A DNA stretch of 64,000 nucleotides, taken from Karstenula rhodostoma CBS 690.94 (Eukaryota; Ascomycota; Dothideomycetes; Pleosporales; Didymosphaeriaceae). Of this stretch, positions 1 through 9,951 are shown piece by piece (position 1 is the stretch's first letter; every line of letters starts with the position of its first letter). Below the pieces are notes generated by a model. It saw only the letters and a list, made by a program, of their open reading frames with translations, had not been told where the DNA came from and searched no databases. The DNA lies in assembly GCA_010093485.1 (NCBI GenBank), contig MU001501.1:79052-143051 (forward strand). The letters are read 5' to 3'. Both the position numbers and the translations under genes were made by a program.

Positions 1-87
1 ATACTGTAACGCCAGTGTTCACCTTCCTATGAGGGAGGTGTTACTGCATCAGCCCTTATAAACAACGACAATCAGCCACCTCCTACT

Positions 88-3000
88 CTAGAATTTTGCC
101 CACTTCAGCAGCACACCTGCTGCAATAACCGGTAAAACACTAACCAACTCACCCAGCCCTGCATACTCCGGCGGAATACGTGCATGCACAAAGGCGCCAG
201 CAGCAAGTAGGATAGCAAACAGATTGTACACAAAACTCCAGCCAAAGTTGAAAGAGATCCGGTGGAACGATTTCCGGCTGATGGTGATGGCAATGAGGAT
301 GCCGGACAAGCTCGGACGCATGAGGACAACATCTGCGGCGGATTTGGCCACGTCAGTGCCTTCGTTCATGTGCACGCCGATAGTAGCCTGGGCAAGAGCG
401 ACGGCGTCATTGGTTCCGTCGCCGCAGAACATGACGACGGGTTCAATTCCTTCCTTTGCCGACCTGCGCGGGTTGTGCGTGGCGAGAAGGTCTTTGATAT
501 AAGCTTGCTTATCTGCCGGAGTGCAGCGAGATCGAACGTTGGAATCAGTGACCTTGAGTTGAGACGCGACCGCTCGGACGGCACCGTCGTCGTCGCCGGA
601 GAGGATGTGGACGGAGATGCCGTTTTGCTGCAGCTTGTTGATGGTATAAAGAGCGTCCTCCCGTAGAGAATCCTCAAGGCCGAACACGGCAGCGAGGGAG
701 CCGTTCACTGTGAAACAAAAAGCGGTATAGCCTAGGGAAAGAATGCACTGAACAAGAGGGTCGTTCGAAACTTGGAGCCATCTTGAGTTACCAGCACGGA
801 TAGTGCGGCCTGCAAAAGCGCCCTCGACACCTTTTCCGACTATGTTCTTAGGATCGGATACTGTGGTAGCTGTGACGCCGTTCGTTTTGAGGTGAGCTGC
901 GATGGCAGCGGAAACTGGATGCTTGCTGCATTCGATCAGGCCCAATAACAGAGCCTTGGTACCGGGAGAAGCGCTGGGGTACTCTCGAGCGACGGTGAGT
1001 TTGCCTCGAGTCAAGGTTCCGGTTTTGTCAAAAACGACATGGGCAGTCTTGTATGCAACCTCGATGGCATCGGCAGATTTGAAGATAACGCCTCTCTCAG
1101 CGGCAACTCCGGTTGCAACGACAATAACCATCGGGACAGCAAGACCGATGGCGCAAGGGCAAGACACGATCAGTACGGTGATGGCGTATATAATGGCCTG
1201 AATGGTGGCCTCAGATCCAGACTTGTTCTGAACGGCGATGCCGATAGCAATCCAGATACAGAAGACAACCATGGTGATGGATATGACTACAGGTACAAAG
1301 TAGGATGCTACCTTGTCGGCAATCTCTTGAATTTTTGGCTTCGACAGCTTTGCTTCGTCTACCATTCCAGCAATCGTACTAATGGTATTGTCGCCGGGAA
1401 TTCGTGTGAGCCGAACGGTCATAACTCCAGGTCCATTAATCGATCCTGCAATGACTTGAGAGCCCTTGAACTTTTCAACAGGCCGAGATTCACCAGTAAG
1501 CATAGATTCATCGATCTCGGACGACCCTAAGATGACGCTCCCATCCGTTGGTATTTTCGAATCAGGGAAAACTCGGAAGACATCGCCATACTGGAGCAGC
1601 CTCGCGTCAATCTCTTTTTCGACGCCCTGGTCTACAATGGTAGCTTTCGAGCTTTGTAGCGAGCGGATTGAAATCGATTCAACAGCTTTCTGGCGTGCTA
1701 ACGCGGCAACGTACCGGCCTACCATGACGAGGGTGACGAGTAACGTGCTGGTTTCAAAGAATTCGCCGGTTGACAATGGTTTATGGGCGGCAAGATAGCC
1801 GAAGGCCACGATGGAGAATATGTAGGCCGCGCTCGTGCTCAGAACGATAAGTAAGTCCATCTCGATTACTCTCGAAAAAACCAAGGCCTTTAGGGCTTTT
1901 GGATAGAAAGGCCCAGCAATCACAAATTGGATGATGGTGGCGAACGCAAGGGAAATGGAGCCAAATGTGATCGCTTTCCTTTCTTTATCCGGAAGGGGAG
2001 CCCACGAAAGAACCAGGACGGGAATGGTCAGCACGATGGACAGAAGAGTCATATAACCTACATGGCGAACATGAGTTGCACCAGCATCTAGCGTTAGATC
2101 AGCGCGGGGAGGAGCGAGCGGCATAGGTGCGGGCCAGCCCTTTTCGACAAGATCTCGCGCACCGACAATCTTCGCGTCGAAGTCGACCCGGACACTCTTT
2201 CGATCCAAAATCTTCACTTCGGTAACGCCATCTGGCCAGTCGCTCTTGACAGTATCGGTCGGATCGCCCTGGCAGAAAAGATCGAGGCTGGAGCCTTGAT
2301 TCGTGATGCGCTCGCACTTGAACTCGGTCGTCCTTTCAAGGTGTTTCATGAGCTCAACGGCAGAAGTAGTGCCGACATCGAGGTCAAATTCCGCCCGCGA
2401 AAGAACTAGGCTAGTCTTTAGTTTCGTGACTGCGAGAAGTGTTGCAAGTGTGCGGGATAATTTGGTTTCGCACCCGGTGCAAGTCATGCCTGAGATACTG
2501 AGAATGACATGCTCTTTTCCGGAATGGCCCATCTCAAGGTCGACGGTGCGCGCTGCATCGACTTCGATCTCGCTTATCTTCTGAATTCCCCCCTTCTCCT
2601 GACTGCAGTAGGCATCGACGCAGGCTGTGGAAGGGGACGGTTTGTCGCCGCAAGAGGCATCGGCACAACACGAAGCAGAGGTCTCTTGGGAGATTCTCTC
2701 ATCACAGCAAGCATCAGCGCAGGAGGCGGCCTTGTCAGTGGAGCGTTTTTTGATGGATCCGGGGCGCGGCTTTGCGGTAGACCTACATGCGCTTGCCTTG
2801 GGTGCACAGCATGAGTCGCCAGATGCGCAAGAGACAACCGAAAGACGAGAGCTAGAGTGTCTCTTCTTCACAGAAGATTGTCGCGGCGGCGCACAGCAGG
2901 ACTCCTGGCCTAGAGCGAGCAGCGCGCGGCAAATGCAGCCGAGCGCTTCCAATTTTGACTGATATGATCCCGGGCACTACGGACGTGTTGACGACACGGC

Positions 3001-3441
3001 GTTCTGCCATTCCCACGAGTGCAGTCTGAAGGTGCATTACCTGTTTTGTTGACTATAGAATGCAGGGGTCAGTAGCGAATTACAGAGCACGGAAAATGGA
3101 CACTTACCCTCAGCAGCACACTCGCGGAGAGCAAGTCGGTCGATGCAGGAGGAGTCACAGCAAGGAGAAGGTTTCCCCTCGCAGCAGCTGGGGGGCTTTA
3201 GGTCTTGAAGTTCAACGTCGACGGGCTTGGAAGAGCAACAGCTGTCCTTCTTTGAGGCGTCGTTGCCTGAGTCAGTATGGCACTCGTTCACCCCGGAGTC
3301 CGGCTGTTTCTGGCAGCATTCGTCTTCTTCACACGCAATAGCAGAGCTGCCCACATCGGTGTTGAGCAGTGGCGGAGTCGGTGTGCATATGACGGCAGGA
3401 ATAGCCTCGGGACGGACGCAACATGGAGAGCCGCAGGCCAT
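88..3441 (-). CDS. PCA1: Heavy-metal (Cu/Cd-type) P1B ATPase with cysteine-rich N-terminus
   Basis: Pumps soft metal ions, probably Cu(I) or Cd/Ag, out of the cytosol across the plasma membrane (family knowledge). Exons: 3441-3108 and 2909-88, giving about 1,050 residues. The donor at 3107 (GTAAGT) and the acceptor before 2909 (CTCTAG) restore a Gly codon in phase. A 12-base exon at 3052-3041 would also keep phase. The first 220 or so residues hold many CC pairs like a metallothionein. An HMA domain (GMTCTGC) follows near residue 250. Then come the actuator TGES, the transport motif CPC, phosphorylation loop DKTGTLT, the HP locus (SKHP) and GDGTND. The last residues are membrane segments. The architecture matches yeast Pca1 and Aspergillus CrpA; Cu versus Cd specificity cannot be read from sequence. 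The function class is secure; the 5' splice structure is less so. Confidence 0.93.
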
Positions 3442-4345
3442 GGTGCGTATAGAGGAGGTACAAGGAATTCAAGTACTAAAATGCGGGTTGGTGGAGAGTG
3501 CAAAGAGCAACGAGCAAAGAGGGGAAGGAGGGGAAGGAGGACTTGGAGTGAGCCTAGAACTTTGGGTATGTTTCCTTTTAGCTTGCGGCAAGCATGAAGC
3601 TCGTGTACTATCTGAGTGCTCGTGATTGGGACACTGATCTCTAGAAGATATATTAAACGTTTGCTGCTTCGAAATCTGCATGACTGATAAGAAAGTTGGT
3701 CCTGTGTGAATAGATCAAGAGGTGCGACCAATGGAAAGAGAGCCCGACCTTGTTTTCGTGCTTGGAATGGCTTGGCGATAACATATCGATTTCGCGACAG
3801 GGTCCTTTCTTCTCCAGGGCCAGGTTCCAAGGTTGGCTTGTTTTCACGTGACCCACGCAGCGATCTGGTGTCATCGCTGTGGTAAGTGAGCTGATTTGAT
3901 CGAGGACGATCTTATTGAGGTGCCGGACGGAGCCATGGAATGCACACGTAGGGTTTTGTAGCGCACACGACAGGACCTGCAGCGTGCAAAAACCGGAAGC
4001 CGGTTGTGCACAGCGCTGTCTGCCTGCCTTTGCGCGTCGAAGAGCAGATGCAGGGCCTTGGCTGTGGGGTGGGCTTGCGGTAATTTGAAGGGCTTTCTGG
4101 ATGGGGTGTCACCATTCTGAGCGGTGAGTTGCTAAGCCATGAGGACAATCGTAAACACGCACACTTTGAATAGTGTATACCGTGTTCTCGAAGCATGCCG
4201 CAATCGTTTGACACAAGCGAATAGTGTGGAGGCCGAGTACTGCGATCGTATGTATAAATGTGTACATGACCCACCCTCTTACTTTCTTTTGTTCCGTAGT
4301 ACGCGCACGTGCAACGGGACTCAACTCCCAAAATAATGCACACGG
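3442..4345. other. Gene-free interval upstream of the metal ATPase
   Basis: No reading frame here resembles a protein family. The part next to 3441 should contain the ATPase promoter; no clear TATA box was seen, and metal-responsive sites were not identified with confidence. The distal part is the 3' flank of the convergent-side gene ending at 4346. Confidence 0.5.
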
Positions 4346-5014
4346 TCATTGCTTCAAAAGCACCTGCTGCGCCAACCATTCCTCCAACTTCGCCTTCGTC
4401 TCCATATCCACCATGCAGAACTTAACAGGCCCCATATCGCTCCATCCATCCTCCACCTTCGGCAGTTTCTCCATCTCGCCAACCTCCTTGACCTTCTCCG
4501 CACTCTTCAGCAGCCCGCCCATCCGGAACCCAAACATCAAGCCTCCCTCTTGTCCCTGCACCGGGATCGTGGCACCGTTGTTTTTGAAGAGTTCGGGCAG
4601 CTGCTGGCGGTGCTCATATGCTTCGCGGTCGTAGCCAGCCCTTTCCTCGGCGTCCTTGATAAGTGCCCAGTGCTCGTCGGTAATACGCTCGCGGGTGACT
4701 GCGAGTATATTAGAGAAGATGACTGATTTAGCAGAATGTCAGTGCCTACCATCTTCGCGCTGGGAAGTGATCAACTTCACAGCCTCCAAGCGTGAGTATC
4801 CGAAGAGGCGCGCCCAGCGCTCGATTGTCTCGGGATACGGGTATTCGTCTGCGATTTGGGCATCAGCGGCGCCTGCGGCTTGCGCCATACGCTCGACCTA
4901 AAGGTCGTCAGTAAACGTACGAAGACGGATATCCTAATGTGTTGACCCAGGATACACTATCGCAACGCAATACTCCCAGAGACAACTTACCTCGCTCCAA
5001 AGGCTGTCGTCCAT
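4346..5014 (-). CDS. Small conserved-looking protein of unknown function, 174 aa
   Basis: Three exons, 5014-4991, 4897-4750 and 4698-4346, join in phase (24+148+353 bases) with canonical donors GTAAGT and GTAGGC and acceptors TTTAG and CGCAG. The protein starts MDDSLWSEVERMAQ, has an N-terminal acidic/helical region with a WARLFGY segment, a middle TRERITDEHW segment, and a C-terminus rich in Lys/Glu helices. No signal peptide, membrane segment or cysteine cluster is visible. I do not recognise the family. The clean intron phases and balanced amino-acid composition argue that it is a real gene, probably a soluble intracellular protein. Confidence 0.72.
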
Positions 5015-6085
5015 AACAGCTGTGACTGTGGGGGTGATATTTGCGTGGTGTAGGAGTATATGTGGTGCGAACAAATGCAATAGCACGTCCGCGACTGTCT
5101 GGTTATACGTTACATCTTAATTGGTGAATTCGTAAGTCGCTTTCGGGCGTTTGCTCAAGAACGGACCTGTTGAGGATGTTTACCACAGGACGGTCTGGTC
5201 AACACATAGTCTCTCCGGGTCCACTGGTGTTATAACGCGATTTCTCCAGGTCTAGCAGCACTTTCCTCGTGGCGACTTATTAAACATAGGTGTCAGATTG
5301 CACACATGTATGACAGTGCCTATTGTGGGATCCTTCAGTCAAATGCACGCTTAACTGATACTTGGTTCTTACTAACCTTTGTAACATAAAACATTATACT
5401 GTACAGATCTATGAGAACCCGGGTATATGGCTCATGCCATAATCTAAAATGTATCTTAAGTGACGTCATCCTTTGGCAAGGCGTCTAGCCAATCCGAACC
5501 TGCGAAAGCTACCTAGGAAACCAACGCTCTAACACCACCAACACCACACATAGTAGCTAATAGTCATAAAGGAGGGTACTAAAGACTGGTGTGATAAAAC
5601 CAGGTGTGAGAATTAGCCTCGGGCGATGTGCTTTGTGAATATGACCTCCTGACGCTCCGTCGCCCTCTAACTCGACATTCACTTCATCTCACATAAGCGC
5701 TGCCTTCTGCATCAGCAAGAAATCCTCATCGTGGGATTTCATTGTCTTTTTTTTTTTTTTTTAACAATTATGAACTAGTCCAAATCTGACCGAGCCACAT
5801 TTGAACGAGTCACTCACGGCGACTAGCGCCCAACACAATATTGTTGAACTGTTGAACCGCTGGAACGCATTTCAAGTCCCTACAATCGGGAGAATCATAG
5901 ACATATATTTGCTCTCGCACGGCGCCTTTCGGATTTTGACTCTTGCTCTCATCAACCACATCTACGCGTTCGAACCCCAACTAAGCTGCCTCGTGGTCGA
6001 ATACTACCATTTTTAACCGAGACATCGCCTTCTCAGCAGCTTGATATCGTGTTTTGGGCTACGACTAGGCACCGTTCCTTGCTGT
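5015..6085. other. Gene-free interval with a poly-T run
   Basis: About 1.07 kb without a convincing gene. A T tract lies at about 5748-5762. It separates two genes that are transcribed away from each other and so holds both promoters. A 71-codon frame at 5801-6016 has no recognisable features and was not accepted. Confidence 0.5.
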
Positions 6086-7210
6086 ATGCCTACCATGGTC
6101 GGCGCCAACTGGAGTGATGAAGCTGGAGTCACAATGAAAGATCATCTGACCCCAGCCACCATTGCTGAGATCCGTCGACAATATCGAATGGACAAACTCT
6201 GTGTCTTCATCCGCTATTGTGTCAGGATCTGGTGGACCCGAGACATCATCAAGCTCACAGCCACGAATGCACAGCAAGTTGCACACTATCGCAAGGTTTT
6301 CAACAAATGCACGCTTTTCTACTACGCACAAGAGGCGCAGCGACCCAACCCGGGATGGAATACAGCATATCTCCCGGACGAACCCGGTGCGGCGGTGTAC
6401 AAGGCGTGGTATCAAATACAGGACGATCAACCGAACATCGACTGGGACCGATATTTCGCGTACCCTTTGCAGCTTGCTGCAAGTGGACCATCCACAGTGT
6501 CAGAGCTGGTGAAAATGCACCGGAAAATTTGTCAGAGAGCGACCGAATATCATGCGCGAGCTTTACAGATCAAGAAAGGACCCTGGACAGATATTAACGA
6601 GGTGCATAATCCACGCAACTATATGCTTTATCCGCTTTGTTCAGCTTTACTGGTCGTTCAAGACAACGATGTGGATCCCAGGATGCCATGCCGAACAACA
6701 CCAAGTCTCATCCGCCCAAATGGAGGTGTCGCCCTGGATAGATACAGCCAAGCTCAGACCGTTGTTCTCGTCCGTACGGGGGACGAAGAAGACCTCAGCA
6801 AGCCTATCGACTTTTCGGCACTTGCGCACAAAGCATTACCTCTGGCCCGGTCCGATGCGACCACACACGATGCTTTGCGTGTCTCTATCTACGACGCCGT
6901 TAACTTCATCGCGGAGCTGCAGAAGAACGAAGAAGTAAAAAACCCCGAGTTCTACTATAATCCAAGAATAGACACGCGAAAGAATCCCTACCTCACGCTT
7001 TCGAAGTCAACCGAACCGAACCTGCGAGATAGGTTATGGTACCCCGCATCCGAGGATGAATATGTGGCTGAGTTACTCACGATTGGGAAATACGCCGAGA
7101 CGGAAGATCTCATAAAGTCAGCAAAGGAACGGGCGAGGAGGCTAGAAGCTGGCGATGAGGACTGGGATGACTTGGAAAGGAATAAAAAGTATGGCAATAT
7201 GCGGATTTGA
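6086..7210 (+). CDS. Unknown 374-residue protein, single exon
   Basis: An uninterrupted frame from ATG 6086 (a second ATG at 6095 is equally possible) to 7210. The protein begins MPTMVGANWSDEAG. It has an aromatic-rich N-terminal half with WW and several Tyr/Trp residues, a central region of mixed charge, and a Lys/Arg/Glu-rich C-terminal helix ending in KYGNMRI. No signal peptide or transmembrane segment is evident. I recognise no domain. It sits at the edge of the BTB/F-box-rich zone, where lineage-specific genes are common. The length and codon pattern support a real gene; function is unknown. Confidence 0.7.
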   Translation: MPTMVGANWSDEAGVTMKDHLTPATIAEIRRQYRMDKLCVFIRYCVRIWWTRDIIKLTATNAQQVAHYRKVFNKCTLFYYAQEAQRPNPGWNTAYLPDEPGAAVYKAWYQIQDDQPNIDWDRYFAYPLQLAASGPSTVSELVKMHRKICQRATEYHARALQIKKGPWTDINEVHNPRNYMLYPLCSALLVVQDNDVDPRMPCRTTPSLIRPNGGVALDRYSQAQTVVLVRTGDEEDLSKPIDFSALAHKALPLARSDATTHDALRVSIYDAVNFIAELQKNEEVKNPEFYYNPRIDTRKNPYLTLSKSTEPNLRDRLWYPASEDEYVAELLTIGKYAETEDLIKSAKERARRLEAGDEDWDDLERNKKYGNMRI

Positions 7211-7592
7211 GTTGCTCCGCACAGCTATAAGGTTTGTCATGTAGATGTATTTATTTGTAAGACCAAGCCAAACAACCACCCAATCGCACAGGGAGGCAAA
7301 AAGCTGGCGATGGTAAGGAGAATAATTTACAAAGGGATATGTTGTATGATCACATGTGAACATGGGCTACTGTTCGCAACAAATTCTGTGTCAGGCAGGT
7401 TTTGAGTGCTGGAACCTTGCTTGTCTTCACATAGGAACATATCTTCTGGACAGGAAGGTTCCTCATTGGTTCATCATCGGCTCTTACCTAATCTTTGCTA
7501 GTGAATAATGTTATAACGCGCCATCCGCGGCATTCACTCGTGTAGCCAGAAGAACTGCTTCCTCTAGAAGTCTCATGAGGATCATCGACCAC
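7211..7592. other. Convergent 3' interval
   Basis: 382 bases between the 3' ends of two convergent genes; nothing else recognised. Confidence 0.5.
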
Positions 7593-8619
7593 CTAAGTAC
7601 CCCAGTCCGTACCCGTCCAGTCGTTCCAGCCGCTCGGCATATTGTCCGATTCATCTATGTCCTTCGCCCTCGTCGCCTGGACCTTCGATTTTGAGCCCAC
7701 AGCTGGAGTTGAGTACTTGCCACACTGACAGCAGCCTTTGTGTGCACACTCCCCATCCTTGCCCTTATCCTTGTTCTTCTTGCTGTTCTTGCCCTTCTTC
7801 CCTTTGGTATCCTCGCTCTCTCCGGCCTGAGCAGCCTCTGTCTTGTCGCACACGTTCTCGAGGTACTTCTCGCAGTAGTCAAAGAACGCATAAGTGCAGT
7901 TGCACGACGGCTCTCGCTCCACGACCTTGTCCTTCTTGGAGACCGTAACTAGAGCTAGGTCCTCTAGGAATTCGCGCGGGGCAGCAGCCATGGCTGACGA
8001 GAAGTCTTTCCTGTCCCACGACGAGAGCTCATAGTGGTAGACGATAGCATCGACGAGAAGCTGGCGCATGCCGCACGGTCCGGGAGTCTGGTCGTAGATG
8101 ACTTGCACCGCTTCGCCAGTCGTGATACAGGTCTCCCAAAGCTCGCTGCGGATCTCGTAGAACTTGTCGATGACGACATTCTTGATGTCGGCATCCATGA
8201 GCTTGTCGGCCAACGTGTAGACCGAGGCCCAGGACAAGATGTTGTAGTGCTGATCGAAGTCGTCGAGCTGAACATGGCCGTTCTGCGCGACATTATGTAA
8301 GCGTGGAATGTAGTCATCGTAGAGGACACACATACGTAGATCGCCTGGAGGTAGAGCGCGAATACATCGGGATCATCCTCAGGCAAGGCCACTACGCGAT
8401 GGCCGGCTTCCTTCCACTCGCCGGACATCGCGCCGCGGAAGAACTCCGAGGACTCGCAGATGAGCTCCTCGTGGACGACGAACTCGCGCTTGCTGTCGCC
8501 GTCGCCGACCACGACGGTCAGCACTTTGCCACCGAGCTGCCTGTTTGAATCTCAACGAGGATGAACTCGACTTGTATGGAAAGCAGGACTTACTTGCTGA
8601 TCTTCTTGCCAGATGACAT
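7593..8619 (-). CDS. BTB/POZ domain protein (copy 1) with Lys-rich tail
   Basis: Exons 8619-8594, 8540-8336 and 8282-7593 join in phase to 306 residues. Residues 10-110 form a BTB/POZ fold: a TVVVGDGD strand, HEELIC helix start, SEFFRGAMSGEWKE, LPEDDPDVFALYLQ and a YTLADKL helix. BTB domains dimerise and often serve as Cullin-3 adaptors or transcription co-factors. The C-terminal 80 residues contain a cysteine group (CNCTYAFFDYC), a very Lys-rich low-complexity stretch (GKKGKNSKKNKDKGKDG), a CAHKGCCQCGK cluster and a W-rich end. The first two introns have the same position and phase as the BTB gene at 12974-13783. The partner proteins are unknown. Confidence 0.88.
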
Positions 8620-8736
8620 CGTGAGTTCTGCGCGAGCTGTAGGGGGATCTTCAAAGATTGAGTCGGAGAGATAAGCTTCGAGTGGACTATCCATGCGTTC
8701 GTGAGGTGACTACCAGGTGTAAGAGCTGGCGGCGGG

Positions 8737-8742
8737 TATATA
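8737..8742 (-). promoter_or_regulatory. Possible TATA box of BTB gene 1
   Basis: A TATATA core within GTATATACCC on the minus strand, 118 bases upstream of the BTB start codon at 8619. Spacing is reasonable for a fungal promoter, but the motif is short. Confidence 0.4.
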
Positions 8743-9394
8743 CATATGGTCGAGAGACTAGTGGCGTACTAAAGCATGGGCGGCGAAGTAAAAGGGACGT
8801 GCAGAAATCAACCAGTCAGTAAGGTAAGAGAGAAAGGCGGTAACGTCAACGTGTACGCATCACTGGATTGTGACTGCTTCTATTCCCACGCTGAGAGAAG
8901 GTTACTAGTGACGGGCATGCGCTAAGAGTGCAGAAGTCTTGCTAAGATTGTATATTGAAAGTGACGGGTCGTGAAGTATTATTGGCCTACGTATCGCCTT
9001 TCCCGGGGTAACATATTGTACTCGGACTTTGTCCTGGTAATGTATCACAAGTTTGAGTTCACGAAAGCTTATAGAGCATTCGGGCGAAGTACCCTACCTG
9101 CCTCTGTAAAGTTCACGATTTGGTCGCAGCCTTTGAAAAATCGAGGGTAAAGAAGGGAGCTTGACCAACGATACGAAATCAACCCTTAGAAAATTAGTAA
9201 AGCTTCGTGAAGAAGGGTTGAGAAACTTCGACCCAAACTACATATATACGATCGCAGTGCTAGCGTTATTTGTAAGTTGTACATTGTCCCCTGTCAGTGT
9301 GTAAGCGGTTGTAAACAAAGGCCCACAAGCGACTGTAGGCTCTGTGTACATTCCGAAGCCCTACAACAAGCAACCAAAAGCTTCAAGTTCCGCG

Positions 9395-9402
9395 TATAAA
9401 AA
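9395..9402 (+). promoter_or_regulatory. TATA box of the dehydrogenase relic
   Basis: A perfect TATAAAAA lies 37 bases before the ATG at 9439. The flank CGCGTATAAAAAGG is a strong core promoter context, so the truncated frame may still be transcribed. Confidence 0.55.
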
Positions 9403-9438
9403 GGATGGATCTCCCCGACTTCTTTCACTACGCGCAAT

Positions 9439-9696
9439 ATGGGTTTCCTCGCCGATCTTCTCTACTCTCAACTCCTTGTCACACTTCCCTATCCCACTGT
9501 GCCTTTATCAGGTCAAACGATCATTATTACTAGAGCAAACATAGGTCTCGGGTTCGAGGCAGCAAAGCACTGCGTTCGCTTGGGGGCCGAAAAGGTCATC
9601 CTTGCGATCCGGAACATGCGTAGCGGTGATCGAGAAAAAACTGCCATCGAAAATGCAGATTTGGGTCCGGACGATGAAAGTGTTGGATGCTATTGA
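9439..9696 (+). pseudogene. Truncated short-chain dehydrogenase/reductase (N-terminal Rossmann fragment)
   Basis: An 85-residue frame begins MGFLADLLYSQLLV and shows the first beta-alpha-beta unit of a fungal SDR of the retinol-dehydrogenase-like group: a strand before RANIGLGFEAAKH, then LGAEKVILAIRN and an ENADLG end. In intact members the glycine motif is usually TGANxGLG; here TRA replaces TGA, so cofactor binding would be impaired. The frame stops before the NNAG, catalytic Ser and YxxxK motifs, and I could not find them downstream on either strand. The usual family length is about 320 residues. It is most likely a decayed copy, though a short expressed protein is possible given the intact TATA box. 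Confidence 0.72.
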
Positions 9697-9951
9697 GCCA
9701 GGAATTGCGAAGACCTGATCGTGCTAGAGCCACATGATCATTAGGCTTTATGCACGCAGCAAACACATCGTTAACTCCGCTACCATGATAGTTGATGACA
9801 AACAAGTCTAGTAGATCACATTTCATCCACAAATTTCAAGGAGTCGAACGTTGAGAACGGTCAAAATACTAGCCCAATGGCACAGTAATGTATAATCATG
9901 ATCTAGCAACCAAGGGTCATCGCATCTAACAGATAATCGATACCTCTCTAC

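Larger units (their letters stand above)
8620..9438. other. Divergent intergenic region
   Basis: Holds the promoters of the BTB gene on the minus strand and of the short-chain dehydrogenase relic on the plus strand; no other gene recognised. The two TATA-like elements are listed separately. Confidence 0.5.

Noticed and set aside
5960..5985. GTTCGAACCCC, resembling a tRNA T-arm
   Set aside because: No D-arm or anticodon arm at suitable distance on either strand.
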